NCBI GenBank assembly: GCA_036365515.1
Contig: CM070875.1
Coordinates: 97,198,628-97,262,627 of the forward strand
Direction: 5' to 3'
Origin: Torymus aiolomorphi
Lineage: Eukaryota; Arthropoda; Insecta; Hymenoptera; Torymidae
DNA length: 64,000 nucleotides
Shown here: positions 1 to 11,188 of the stretch, in pieces
Position numbering within the stretch: position 1 is the stretch's first letter
How the letters are laid out: every line of letters starts with the position of its first letter
The notes under the pieces: model-generated
Told to the model about the DNA's origin: nothing
The model's input: only the letters and a program-made list of their open reading frames with translations
Database searches by the model: none
Made by a program: the position numbers and the translations under genes

Positions 1-636
1 ACTCTCTTCCGGCTTGACAGCCTTACGTATGGTGGACAGAATGTCCACATACGACTTACCGCCTGCCGGTTTGAGCACGATCGCATCCGGCTTTGTTACC
101 TTTTTTTCCTTCTTCTTTGTCTTCTGCTTCCTCTGCTGTTGTTGCGGCTGCTGTTTCTGTGGCTGCTGCTGCTGTTGTTTCGGCTGCTTCCGCCCTTTTC
201 TACTTTTTACAGCAACCCAATCTTCCTTAGGGATATCCGCCTTTTTCTTCTTCACTTGCTTTTCCCCGTATCCAGGCTAGGTGGGCTAGAGGCGCCTCGC
301 TTCGTGCCGCCAAGTGGCTCGGGGCCAAGTGACCCTGTTGGTGTCCCCATACTTTCTACCAAGGACATCGTCCTTTGCCTCCTGGCTGGTGTGTAAGCCC
401 TGGCTTGCTTAGCAGCACGTAGTTCCGTTTTCACGGCGCTTTCGAGCTGCTCCAGTTGCTCTACCATAACTGGCAACCCCTTTTAATATCGTTTTTGATA
501 TTAGGCTGAGCTTTTAGCGCCTGCACCATAACCTTGAGGAGCGCTCGCATTTCTGCGAGCACCTTCTCCACCGCAGTCTGGCATACACCTTCTTTCTCCT
601 TAGTTTGTTGGTTGTGTTGGGTGTTTGAATTCATCA
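1..636 (-). pseudogene. LINE (R1/jockey-like) ORF1 gag-like protein, 5' part, frameshifted, runs off left edge
   Basis: Reading the minus strand from an ATG near 636 gives an N-terminal helix-rich stretch (QTAVEKVLAEMRALLKVMVQ). A one-base frameshift at the GGGG near 478-482 then moves into the frame with LPVMVEQLEQLESAV. After a stop near 252, a third segment carries a Lys/Gln-rich tract (poly-CAG coded, about 120-180) and then KPDAIVLKPAGGKSY at about 14-60. That last motif is typical of ORF1 proteins of insect R1/jockey-type non-LTR retrotransposons, which bind the element RNA. The rest of ORF1 and all of ORF2 would lie left of the window. The frame breaks suggest a dead copy. Family recognition rests on the motif alone; the clade is not certain. 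Confidence 0.6.
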
Positions 637-1351
637 TGCATAGAATATGTTGTTTAAGACGGTTCGCCCACTATGGGAGCCACACCTCGGTGTGGCTACT
701 ATCCCCGCCTATAAGGAACCCTAGTTATGGATGCCGAAGCCGAGAGGCGGTTTGTCGGATGGTCACTCCTATCGGCACCTAGTGACTCTACAAAAAAGGT
801 TACGGGATAGGCCCGCGCCATAATGAAACAAAGGTTTAACGTCACCCCTACCGAGTGGGCGATGTCGGGTCCGTCCCAACACCTGACCCAAACCTCGGGC
901 TAGACGGTGTGCGATTTGCCCTACGCAACTTCGGGTATAAGGAAATACTGACCAGGTAATCCTTCAGACCTGCGCCCAACAATGATTGCTTCAACCCCAC
1001 CATTGGCTCCAGTCAGTGAGCACTAGAGCGGTCCTTCCACATTGAACATGCGTTTATCAATAATAATAATAATAAACGCAGAGGTTAGGTACTGACATCT
1101 CGTGCCACCCCGGTTAGGGAGTTTACTACTCTCCCTTTGGCTAGTCTAGCAGGAATATCCACAATCCGTCGGCCGCAGCCCATTCGCACAATGCTCATTC
1201 ATTCTGCCATTCTCACGATTTCTTTGTTCGCGACCGCTTATTCATTATATTCACGGCTGACCAGACTATGCTGGCCGTTCCCCGATCCACAACCTGGGGA
1301 CGCGCCCGGTAGCATAGAAAAATGCTCATCTATCGTTGGATAGAACCCGGG
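637..1351 (-). mobile_element. probable 5' untranslated leader of the same LINE
   Basis: A GC-richer, non-coding stretch runs between the ORF1 start and the (AAT)n tract. It contrasts sharply with the AT-rich DNA that follows, so it most likely belongs to the element rather than the host. It contains a short hairpin (CACACCGAGGTGTG on the minus strand, about 672-690) and an internal AAT run at about 1060-1075. The right end stops abruptly at the trinucleotide tract, which I take as the element's 5' boundary. No ORF of note. Confidence 0.4.
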
Positions 1352-1497
1352 TATAATAATAATAATAATAATGATGATAATAATAATAATAATAATAATA
1401 ATTATTATAATAATAATAATAACAATAATAATGATAATAATAATAATAACGATAACAATAATAATGATAATAATAATAATAACGATAACAATAATAC
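1352..1497. repeat. (AAT)n microsatellite with GAT/AAC interruptions
   Basis: About 145 bp of AAT/ATT trinucleotides with GAT and AAC variants. It sits exactly at the 5' edge of the LINE. The translated poly-Asn frame through it is not a gene. Confidence 0.9.
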
Positions 1498-3081
1498 TCG
1501 TCAGTTCTACTTTGATTTAGTGGTTATCAGGTTTAAGTTTCAAATGACCCTTTCAGCACTTTTGAGGTTGTCTGGTCGAACGTTGATTTGACTTTATATG
1601 TAATAATTTTTTTTGTTTTGCTGTATTTACATAAAATAGTCATTCATTAATTAAGCTTAGAAATAATGTGCTTATTAAATAATTTTTTTTTTTTTTTTAG
1701 TAAATAAACGATGAGAAATATATAGGGAATGATTCAAGTGATCATTCACTTCCCTCCCTGCTTAGATATTTGGCAAGGGATATGTTTTTTCTTTCCTCTG
1801 TTTGTTTAAGTAGAATAACATTAAAGGGCTTTTGATGTTATCATAACAAAATTATTTTAACAATCGTATTATAATTATTTCCAAAAGAAAAATACAATTA
1901 TATATGGTGTAGGTTTTTTTCGTAAAAAGGAAGTGAATAATTGAAATGATATTGATAAATTTTGACTTGTTATTGCTTTTATGCATCATTGTATTTTACC
2001 TTTGTTTGAAAACTTTCAGCCATTTCAAAAGTTCATTTTAGAACTTTTGTTTCGGCATAGGTAGCATTCACATATCTGCTTTAAAGAATACGCAATCTGT
2101 TAGAGTAGAAAAAAGTTTTACATACTCAATACAGTGCAGAATAGTGTATCTTATATAGGATGATCATGTTAGTATATGACAGAACTGATCATTCCAAATA
2201 CATATATTCTATTTAATCTTAGCAATGTGAACGTAGCTACCTGAATAATTTTTTTTGTTCTGAAACTCTTTAATAAATTTTGACGAGTATCAACAATTTT
2301 TTTCCTTTTTTTCCTTTTTTTTTTTTTTTTTTTTTTTGGTAGGTGAATACAGTTTAATTTTGCATAAAATTAGTCAAATTATTATTATCTTTTTTTTATC
2401 ATACGTTAAAAGGTTTAGGAATGGGTTCTACTTCTTTTCCTTTTGGATTAGTTCTATACTTTGTTATTCAAAGATAAAATCATAAGCTATTAAATTGATC
2501 ATAAGTTAATTCGTCCCTGTAATGTTTTCTACTTTGTGATTAAATAATTACTTTATATATTTTTATTATTTAATAACACATCATTTTCACATGTCAAATT
2601 TTTTTGATTGTTTGATTGTTATAAGACCAAAGTTACTTTGTATTAATATCTAATCGCAATATTTATGTATTATTTCTAAAATTTCATTATTCAAGTGTAT
2701 CTTATTTCAATCGCATTTTTCTAAAATTATTAGCTTTCTTAGGGAATATAGTTGCTTTTCATAAAATACTGACAAGTTGATACGAACAATTGTAGACAAA
2801 CGGATAAGTGGTTATAATTTTAAATTGTATATTTGGTAAAATCTGGATCACCTTAGGGTTATATATTAGTTGACCAAGAAGTAGGATGGTTTTGCTTCAA
2901 ATGGAAAAGTTCAGCTGCAATTATAATCCTGTATTAAATTTGGAAAAATAAGAAGAGATTATGATAGATGTTAATATTGAGTATGTTGTCCACATCCCAA
3001 AACAAAAATGTTATGTTATTATTTGTTATAATATTGCTTTGCTTGTTTTTCATAATTAGTTAAGATATTATTTTGTTCATT
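1498..3081. other. AT-rich intergenic DNA, nothing recognised
   Basis: Low-complexity AT-rich sequence with poly-T runs near 1682-1698 and 2300-2338. No ORF with recognisable content, no RNA gene and no clear repeat boundary seen. Confidence 0.6.
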
Positions 3082-5193
3082 TTAATAGCGTTGAAAATTC
3101 TTATTATGCTGATCGTTTTGAAATTTATTCATATTTGGTTCTTTAATAGGCCATGTTTTGTCTCCCTTTTTAAACCTTTTTCTGATAGCAAATTTATTGT
3201 AGTAACCTTTAGATTTTAATTTTAGTTTTGTAAGTTTTGATAATTCTTTTAAATATTTTTTATAATTAGATATCCATTTTAGTTTTCTGACGTTTTTATT
3301 AGATTTTACTTTGATAGGATAGTTAAAAAATAACTGCAATTGGTGTACTTTATTAGGATTTGTATTTAGATTGATTATTACGTTATGATCTTGATTACCC
3401 AAAGTTTCTTTTAGTTGATTTTTATTGTCAAGCTGTTCTTGGTGTTCTTGATTATCAAATATTTTTAGATGACTTTTATTCTCTAAATGTTTTTTTAGTT
3501 TTTGATTATCAAACATATCTTTTGGTTGATTTTCATTTTCGAAAACTACTTTACTATTATTTAATAAGTTCTTTAGATTTTTTGTATCATTTAATAAAGA
3601 CTCTTCTGAATGTATTGATGCTATATTCTCTTTTAACGAATTTTCAAGCGAGTTTTGTTGGAATTTAGTTTCCATTTGATCATCTTCGGAAAATGGTTCA
3701 GCTAAAGCAAAAGTTATGTCTAAAATGACTTTAAGATCATCATAAAAAGTTACTGTTTCCAACGAATTATTACCTTCTTTATTATTTTCATTCGAAATTT
3801 CATTCTTTTGGTTATTTATATTGGATTCATTAAAATCAATTACATTAATTTCATCACAATCCTCATGAGTTTTTAAATTAGATTCGTTGAAATTCATTTC
3901 TTCATTAGTCTCATAATTTTTTACAGTAGATTCAATAGAATCAATTAAATTTGTTTCCATAATTTCTTCAATTTCATGATTATTTTTGAAAATTTCGTTA
4001 AAGTCTATAAAATTAATTTCATTAGTATTTCCATGATTTTTTATAATCATATTATTATCTTTTGGTTCATCAGTGATTTCATGTATTTTTATAAAAGGTA
4101 CGATAATTAAATTGATTTCTTTATCATCATTAATTATTGTAGATTCCTCTATGATATTAGTTTCCTGTTTAATTTTATTTACTTTATTGTCTGTAATTAG
4201 TTCATTACCATTATACCTTTCAATATTCGTTGTATTAACTTTGTTTTTCTGAATTTTTGATTCGTTAATTGTTTCTTTTGTAACATTATGGTATGATTCA
4301 TCAGTATTAATACTTGGATATTGTTTGATTTCCTCACATTCTTCAGTAGTATGATCTGGATTTTTACAAAGATCGCAATGATTTCCTATTGCATTATATT
4401 GCATCATAAGATTTTTAAGTTTTCTGCAGTTGTCGATGTCATGTCCAATTCTTTTGCAATAATCACATTGAATTCTTTTTCTATTTACTGTATTGGGTTG
4501 TTGATTATTAAAAATCGTGTTTCTTGGCTTGTAATTTTGTTCTTGAGTTTTGTTAATGAATCGGTTATAATTTCTTGTAGTATTTGGTAATTGATGAATT
4601 TCTTTATTTTCTAAAATTTTGTAGTTTGTGCTATTTTGAGAATGAGCATTTCTTTCTGGGCAATACTTTGCTGTATGTCCGATTCTGTTGCAAATTTGAC
4701 AAATTATTCTATTTCTTAAAATCGCACGCTTGCAATCTGATGAATCGTGGTCTTCTTCCTTACATAAGTGCCTTACAGTGCCCGAGTTTATTGCATTTCA
4801 TACATACTGCTGACAGACAGTCTTTAGTTGAGTGACCCGTGCTTCCGCAATACTCACAATCAAGTTCATATTTCTTTATAACAGGGCATTGAGTAGCTGC
4901 ATGTCCTATCATTTGACAGTATTGGCAATAATCTTCATTTGTTTGGTTAAATGTACACTTCTCTACAGAATGTCCTCTGTGATTACAGAGTTTACAAAAA
5001 AGTTCTATTTTATTTTTGCATTGTTGCAAAAATAAGATATATGATCTTTACTTTTACAATAAACACAAACTGCATTAGAGCAAAACAATGCTTCGTGATA
5101 TTGATCTCGGCAAATTTGACAATGAAATACTTTAGTATAATAATGGTTTTGTTGTTTAAAATTATAAAATGTATTAGCTTTATTATTCATCAT
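3082..5193 (-). pseudogene. poly-zinc-knuckle (CCHC) protein with long acidic Asn-rich tail, two frameshifts
   Basis: On the minus strand from ATG at 5193 (stop just upstream) three frames join: 5193-5005, about 5029-4763, and about 4762-3082. I count nine clear C-x2-C-x4-H-x4-C knuckles, or parts of them, plus one damaged at the second frameshift: CQICRDQYHEALFC, CVYCKSKDHISYFC, CKLCNHRGHSVEKC, CQYCQMIGHAATQC, CEYCGSTGHSTKDC, CMKCNKLGH, the DHDSSDC remnant, CQICNRIGHTAKYC, CDYCKRIGHDIDNC, CDLCKNPDHTTEEC. The C-terminal ~400 residues are Asn/Glu-rich with repeated NEIN-IDFNE and LENK/DNQ units and end in a Lys/Arg-rich tail. CCHC knuckles bind single-stranded nucleic acid. Retroviral-type gag usually has one or two and cellular CNBP-like proteins about seven, so ten is unusual. 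No protease, RT or integrase frame follows. I do not recognise the family; the frame breaks suggest decay or sequencing error. Confidence 0.6.
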
Positions 5194-5342
5194 GGTTTTT
5201 TCATTTTATTAAATGTTCGTAATTATTATTGTAGTTTATTTTTGAATTTATCTTTTATTTTGTTTATTATTGTCTTACTTTCATTTTCTCGTTTGAGTAT
5301 TGTTTATTTTTTATATTATAATATTTAAATATTTTTCATTTT

Positions 5343-5496
5343 GGCATGGTGTGGTTTGTGCACATAAGAATTATGCACATATTTATTGTGCACACTTTAG
5401 CATTGGAGTATATACATAGATATAGATATACACCAATGCTAAAGTGTGCACAATAAATATGTGCATAATTCTTATGTGCACAAACCACACCATGCC
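5343..5496. mobile_element. 154-bp perfect-palindrome MITE, hAT-type (8-bp TSD)
   Basis: Two 64-bp arms (5343-5406 and 5433-5496), identical as reverse complements as far as I can read, surround a 26-bp AT loop. The element is flanked by TTCATTTT at 5335-5342 and again at 5497-5504. An 8-bp target duplication is the hAT superfamily signature. Arm identity implies recent insertion. No coding capacity. Confidence 0.85.
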
Positions 5497-5504
5497 TTCA
5501 TTTT

Positions 5505-6590
5505 CTTATTTTATTATATTCCCTTTTGCAATGTAATATTTTATTGTAATTTTTTTTTGGTATGATTCTTCATTATAATATTCTTACTTTTATTGTAATA
5601 CTTATCGTTTGTTTAGTTATTATTTATTATTATTTTGATTTCCTTATTTTGATAAAAAATGACTTGATTATTTTATACACTGATTATATCTCTCATATGT
5701 TTTCTATTTTGTATTGTGTAAATTCTCTATTATTTATTTCCCTTTATTTATTTCTCTTCAATCATTTCTTATGTTTTGTTCTTTATTCTTTTTATTTATG
5801 TATCAGTATACTTAATATTTATTTTTAAATATCTTTTATTATTAGTTCAACTATATATTTTTTTGTGTATTATTTATTTGGCAATTTATTTATTTATTTG
5901 CCAATTTTATATCTCTATTCTTAATGTTTTTCGTGTAATTTGATTTCTGATATTCTTATTTCTTGTTTATGTATAATATTTATCCATTCAATGATCATTA
6001 TTTTGTATTATTATTTCATTTTTCTCCTTCGTGTTGGATTTGTTTTATTTATTTCAATTTCTTTTTATTTATTTATTCATTTGTTTATTTTTTTTTCACT
6101 AATATTTTAGTTATTTGTTTTTACTGATATTATTTAATTATTTGTTTCTTAATGTTTCCCTATATGAATTTTTCACTTTAAATTTCTTGTTTGTTAAATA
6201 TATTTGCGTGATGCTATTTACTTATATATTTTGATTTATTTTGATTTTATCTTTATGTGAAATCTTTTTTTTTTTTATATTCGTTTACGTTATTTGTATT
6301 TGGGTTATCCTTTCTTCTTTCCCTATTTCTATAACATCGTCTATTTTCCCTTTTTTTTTTTATTTATCTGTTAATATGTTAGTAATCTGGACGAGCCGTA
6401 CACGTTCATCTTCAGAAGTTTAAACGATCATGCTACAATGATCCTCTCAACTTCTTACTGCAAAACGAGAAGCTCGGAAGCAGTTAGTAGTGATATTTTT
6501 AGTAATTTTCAAATACTACTCGTTTCCTCTCATTCCAGTCTTATTTTTTCGTATAAATCTAGTGAACTTACGTTCGATTCGTACCGGAAC
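5505..6590. other. very AT-rich tract, no gene
   Basis: T-rich, low-complexity sequence whose open frames encode only Phe/Ile/Leu/Tyr-rich strings. I see no gene, RNA or defined repeat. Confidence 0.6.
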
Positions 6591-6593
6591 CAC

Positions 6594-7246
6594 TGTTAAG
6601 TCCGGAGATAAGTGGAAATAAGTAGTAATTGGTTTTATGTAGGTTTATTATATAAAATACAATAATTTATTACCAATACAATCTGCTGGCTTCTGGTAGA
6701 TCGATGTGTTGTAATTTCAATTACAATTCTTTTCTATAACACTTGCTTTTATAAATTTACTATAAATAACTTATACGATCTGCTTACTAGACGAGTAAGG
6801 CTTACGATTACAATTTCAATAACTTATAAAATCTGCTTACTAGATGTGTAAGGCTTACGGTTTCAACTTCTCGATGTCGTAGAGGTACACGGAGTTCGCC
6901 AGGTTTCTTGTACGCTGTGACTGATTTGCGTGATGCATTTCGCAGTTTTATTATGCGGTTTAATTGGGTTATAGATGATAAATTGAGATCATCTTTATTA
7001 AGAAATTTTCGGTTGCGGCTTATACGCGTAGCATTTAAGTGGTAGCATTGTGAAATGCTGATTTGTTAAAAATTTACACGCCACTGTCTTCTGGAGGTCG
7101 ATGGCTCTCTACGTCACACGGTCTACGGTACGATGCCTGAGCGAAATGCTGCGTTGCATTCTTGCGTTTATATGTCAGGAAATATCTGATGTGAATAAAC
7201 TTTCAGAATGAAATTCTAAATCTATAATACGTCTCCGGACGTAACA
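6594..7246 (-). mobile_element. candidate solo LTR (TGTTA...TAACA), minus orientation
   Basis: The segment starts TGTTAAGTCCGGAGA and ends TCTCCGGACGTAACA, an imperfect 15-bp terminal inverted repeat of TG...CA type as in retrotransposon LTRs. On the minus strand AATAAA-like signals lie near the 3' side (about 6650-6670), as expected for an LTR. An internal imperfect direct repeat (about 6768-6810 and 6820-6858, both with CTGCTTACTAGA) is present. I do not see a convincing target duplication or any pol fragment next to it, so this remains tentative. Confidence 0.35.
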
Positions 7247-7985
7247 TCGGTTTCGTAACATCCGGACGGTATTTTGAGGATTTCATAAAGAATTTGTACA
7301 ATAGTGGTGACACAAATATAAACATTGTTATAAACAACCAATGAACAAGCGCGTGACTAAAGAAATAATGACCCTAAGGTAATTGACTAACACCACGACG
7401 CCTGCGGCGCCTGCTTTTACAGAAAAATATCACGGAATTTCCGAAATCGATGTATTAACACACTATTGTGGAAACCGCTGAAAAATCCTCAAAATGCCTC
7501 TCGAGTGCTTTGGACTTTTGAGGAGACTCCTCAAAATGCCTACAAAATCCTCAAAATTCGGTATATATGACCTATATAATCCTCAAAATGCGTCCCAGAT
7601 GTGAATATATATATATAGACAGAAACAGACATAGAGACGGAGCGAGAGCGTTAAAGACCGAGGCACAAAGAAAGGTAGAAGGAGAGATGGACGCAGAGAG
7701 GAAGAGATAAGGAATCAGAGACACCGATTTAAAGACAGTGTCACAGATGCTGAAATAAAGTGACACACGCGAAAAGGTAGACGCTCAGAGCAGATATAAT
7801 GAGATAGACAGAGAAACAGAGTGATATAGTGCTACAGCACTCTCTCGTTTAAAACGGCTGCGGTCTCAGCTTTGGAACGCTACGTGTCAAAACTGAGAGC
7901 GCATTCGTCTAAAGCAAGAAAGCGCGGCGCGCAGTGTGGTTTGGCAAGCAGCCTCCCCGCTTCGCTCCCAGTGCATATAAGCTAA
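7247..7985. other. non-coding, degenerate CTCAAAATGC repeats and AGAGAC-rich tract
   Basis: Around 7485-7590 the words CTCAAAATGC and CTCAAAATCC recur several times. About 7617-7820 is purine-rich with AGACAGAG-type repeats. No gene recognised. Confidence 0.5.
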
Positions 7986-7989
7986 CTAA

Positions 7990-8411
7990 AACTGGCTGTA
8001 AAGAGGCTGAGCCCAAGAAAGGCCCCTGGACCCGACGGGATCTCCAATGAAGCTCTAAGAGCGTCTATTCGGAAAAAGCTTCAACTCATCTTGGACTTAT
8101 TCAACACATGTCTGGGGATAGGCCATTTTCGAAACAATGGAAATTCCGAAAAAATGATCCTCATACCGAAGAACAAAACCGAGGATCTCAACGTACAATC
8201 TTCTTGGAGGCCGTTAAACATACCCAACTCTACTGGCAAGCTATATGAGAGGATGATCTCAATCGCGTGCAGAGCGAACTGGACGTCCCGGAACCACCGA
8301 AGGGCTATCAGAGATGCAATACGGGTTTCATGCAGGACAGAGTACTTTGGAGGCGGTGCAAGAAGTGCAGAAAAGAGTTGGAAACAGATTCTCCATGAAA
8401 CCGAAGTCTGA
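7990..8411 (+). pseudogene. LINE reverse transcriptase fragment (non-LTR), frameshifted
   Basis: Translation gives RKAPGPDGISNEALR, then KMILIPKNKTED and SWRPLNIPNSTGKLYERMI. These are the RT fingers and palm entry blocks of non-LTR retrotransposon ORF2. A frame change near 8255-8310 then leads to YGFHAGQSTLEAVQEVQ, the block that normally follows. The catalytic YADD region is absent: the homology stops near 8411. Hence a truncated, frameshifted relic, probably R1/jockey-type. It is on the opposite strand to the LINE at the left edge and need not be the same copy. Confidence 0.8.
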
Positions 8412-9205
8412 AGTTAACAGTAGTAGCACCACAGAAGTCGAGATATAGATGGCCCTACGATATAGAACATACATTAGGATGGGTTGCTGCGGCTCAAACT
8501 ATCTAAAGACTAGAGTGAAAATGAACTATAGTGGAAATGAGCTGCAGTGGAAATTTAACGAGACTCTACAAATAATCCTGTGTATCCTTTCGTTGGAAAG
8601 GTCTTGAGAAAATGAAGAAATTCTTTTTTGTAGGTTATAAAATATAATAAACTCGCTTTTTGACAAGCATTTCAAAATGAGTAAAAAAACGCTAAAAATA
8701 GGTAATTTCTACAAACGAGATCACTGATACACATGCGTACACATATTTAAAAAGTATTTTTTTACCTATATACGTAAGTCTCGTATTTTTAATGAAAAAA
8801 ATTAACTTTCGCCAATATTGTATGACCTTGCAGCAATATTGCACATAAAATTATAGCAATATTGTTATAATATTAAAGTGAAATAGTCGAACTAAATAAC
8901 TTGCAATGGTGAAACGAAAATCATGGGTTTCAGCAATATTGCTCTATGGTTGCATCCATATATGGTTGCAGGTGTTTTATTAATTGTAAAACAGAAATAC
9001 TCAGATAAATTCTATACATATTACATACATTTTTTTAATTATTGTGTATCGCTTTATGCTACATTGCAATACTTACAGATATTTACGAATTTACTATTGC
9101 AGACGTTCATGTGTAATACAGTATCTGCCCTCTCAATAAACTATGTATCCTCTCAATCGATAAAACACCTACTATACATACACACACATACACACAGATA
9201 CTTAC

Positions 9206-9658
9206 CTGTAAATCGGCATGTAAAAGGTTTGTCTCAGATAATGATAAATCATCATTTTGAGTTATTATATTAAAAGCAATATCATCTTGGGATGATATGT
9301 TACAGCTTTCAATTGATTCGTGGCTTGTCAATGTAGACAATATTGATTCCCCTTCATGTTCATTCGGTAAATCCCCGTGCTCATGAACTCGTAATAAAGG
9401 AACCTGTAAAAACAAGCTATTAAGTTGTACTAAATTATCCACAATATATTTCATTTTTTTCTTTGAAAGTTATATTTTTATTATTAGCATTTTTTATTGT
9501 CATTTTTATAAACATTATAAATAATTGTTTATGAATTTTGATCCGCTAACCTCAGGAGTTCTCTCAGATGAATGAGCTATTTTTATTTTGTACGCTGTGC
9601 TTCTGGGCATTTTATGCGTATTATCATATGCATACTTTTTACGTGTTTTATAATCCAT
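9206..9658 (-). CDS. two 5' exons resembling a tnp2-type transposase gene (partial)
   Basis: On the minus strand exon 1 is 9658-9551: 36 codons, starts MDYKTRKKYAYDN, includes MPRSTAYK, ends at GAG followed by GTTAGC. Exon 2 is 9403-9206: 66 codons, preceded by TTTTTACAG, ending CAG followed by GTAAGT. Both junctions are phase 0, so the frame continues. A basic N-terminus with a K-MPRSTAYK-like stretch and then an acidic linker is, from my recollection of the family, how insect tnp2/EnSpm-like transposases begin. The main exon of the copies at 44.5 and 53.1 kb also starts at a phase-0 acceptor. No catalytic exon is found downstream here, so it is a partial copy or an unrelated small gene. Confidence 0.4.
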
Positions 9659-9879
9659 TTTATATTATTAAACAATTTTAAAACGTACGGCTCTCGTAAA
9701 AAATTATTTTAGCTGTTTATAAGTGGTATAACTACATCCAATTTCAATTCATTAACTCAAAGAACGTTACAACAGATGTAACAGCATATACTGAACAGCA
9801 TTTTATAATCCTGAGAATAGAAGAAACAATCTATCAATATGATAAAATAAATGACATAAAAGATATTTCTTGAAACGCG

Positions 9880-10018
9880 GAAGGGATAAAATAGTACATT
9901 ACGTAATAAGGGAGAGAAGTCGCTCTTGATTCCCGCGGGTGGGTTCACCCGAAGGGTCAGTGATCACCCGAGGGAATCATCGATTTCTCTCCCGAGTTAC
10001 ATATAGTACTTTATTCCC
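9880..10018. repeat. short palindromic element
   Basis: GGGATAAAATAGTACATTAC at the left matches, in reverse complement, AGTACTTTATTCCC at the right, with GGGAGAGAA/TTCTCTCCC and GATTCCC/GGGAATC further in. Arms are imperfect. It overlaps the start of the next inverted-repeat unit. Confidence 0.55.
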
Positions 10019-10314
10019 ATCTCAATTGTGGCCATTTTTTTACTTGGAAAGTAGGACCGATGGAAATATTTGGCTGTTTATATGGAATTTACTTATGTTT
10101 TGCAAAAGCTGGAAATATGGTCATATATCCCTCTTTTAGCGGGAAATATGACCATATTTTCCTCTTTTGCGGGAAGTATGGCATATTTCCCTCTTTTGCG
10201 AGAAATTTCGTCATGTTTCCCGCCAACGTTAAATTTTTTGAAAGAGGGAAACAACTCTAATTTTTCTCCCGCTTTTGAGGGAAAAAAGTGGCCATATTTG
10301 TTGAGATGGGAATA
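10011..10314. mobile_element. inverted-repeat element with internal GGGAAATATG repeats
   Basis: The ends TTATTCCCATCTCAA and TTGAGATGGGAATAA are inverted repeats, continued by TGGCCA on both sides with a small indel. Inside, units such as GCGGGAAATATGACCATA and CCTCTTTTGCGGGAAGTATG repeat three to four times. No obvious target duplication. Non-autonomous DNA element or satellite fragment. Confidence 0.5.
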
Positions 10315-10429
10315 AAAGAATTGATACGTGGGGCTACAAAAGTCATTCCACATAATAATGTTATAGGAAACTTGGTTTGAAATTGAGTCAGCAAAGAGAA
10401 AACAACAAAAGCAAAGGTTTCTTATTAAA

Positions 10430-10595
10430 AATTCACATGGAACACATATGTGGCCTTTGGGGAAAACATGTGGAACATACATGGGACTCATGTGCGATTT
10501 TGTTGAGGAATCCCGTAAGGAACCTCACGGTTCCCACGTGTTTCCCACATAGATCCCATATGAGGGTCCCTCATGCCTAACAAGGGACTAACTAA
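10430..10595. repeat. CATGTGGGA-rich dispersed repeat, copy 1
   Basis: Dense in CATGTGG, CCCACGTG and CCCATATGAGG words that are partly self-complementary. A related, diverged segment occurs at 62,398-62,560. Probably a MITE fragment; boundaries not resolved. Confidence 0.35.
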
Positions 10596-10603
10596 CCAGA
10601 GAT

Positions 10604-11188
10604 TTGGGTCCTGGATTTTCCTACTCTTGCAGAAAACACTTTCCTTTAATAAATGATGAGACACGTCTCTCGGGTTTTTTTAATGGGCCCTATTTTTTAA
10701 CATATTTTAAAATTCGCCACAAACCGGACTCTGACAAGAAGAAAGAAACGATAGATTCTGAAGCACTAGAAGACGAGAAAGATATTGACTCTGGTGACTC
10801 CGCTAGGGAGAAGGAAATCCGCAATCTTCTCGGAATCAGACCAATGACAAAACCGCATCAAGAAATCCACATGCGAAAGGATTTGGCCAATGGATTCAAG
10901 GAACTGATCACAAAGAGTGCAAAAGAACTTGCAAAGAACTACCACTTCAAAAATCACATTGAAACAGGATGGGTTAAACTAAGAGCGCTCTTTCGTCAGG
11001 AAAGAAAAGACGGGAGAGCTACAAGCATCAATCACGACCGTCGAGAACATCGGGACACAACGGTCACCGCACCAACAACGGCAGCCACGGATCCAATCCA
11101 AGGAAAAAATCATAGTCACAGCCTCCCAGTCCCATTTTTACTTTGTCTCTTACAGTGTCTGGAGCTCAATAAGATGATTGGCACGTAA
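10604..11188 (+). CDS. hypothetical protein fragment, family not recognised
   Basis: An open frame of 194 codons. Residues roughly 40-145 look like real coding sequence: an acidic Ser/Asp/Glu-rich part (SEALEDEKDIDSGDS), then LLGIRPM, then an amphipathic Lys-rich helical region (FKELITKSAKELAKNY). The first ~35 and last ~40 residues look like read-through of non-coding DNA. It could be a fragment of a transposon gag-like ORF or a host exon. I cannot assign a function. Confidence 0.3.
   Translation: MGPGFSYSCRKHFPLINDETRLSGFFNGPYFLTYFKIRHKPDSDKKKETIDSEALEDEKDIDSGDSAREKEIRNLLGIRPMTKPHQEIHMRKDLANGFKELITKSAKELAKNYHFKNHIETGWVKLRALFRQERKDGRATSINHDRREHRDTTVTAPTTAATDPIQGKNHSHSLPVPFLLCLLQCLELNKMIGT

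Noticed and set aside
1322..1591. poly-Asn open frame through the (AAT)n tract
   Set aside because: Pure consequence of the trinucleotide repeat; no flanking coding sequence.
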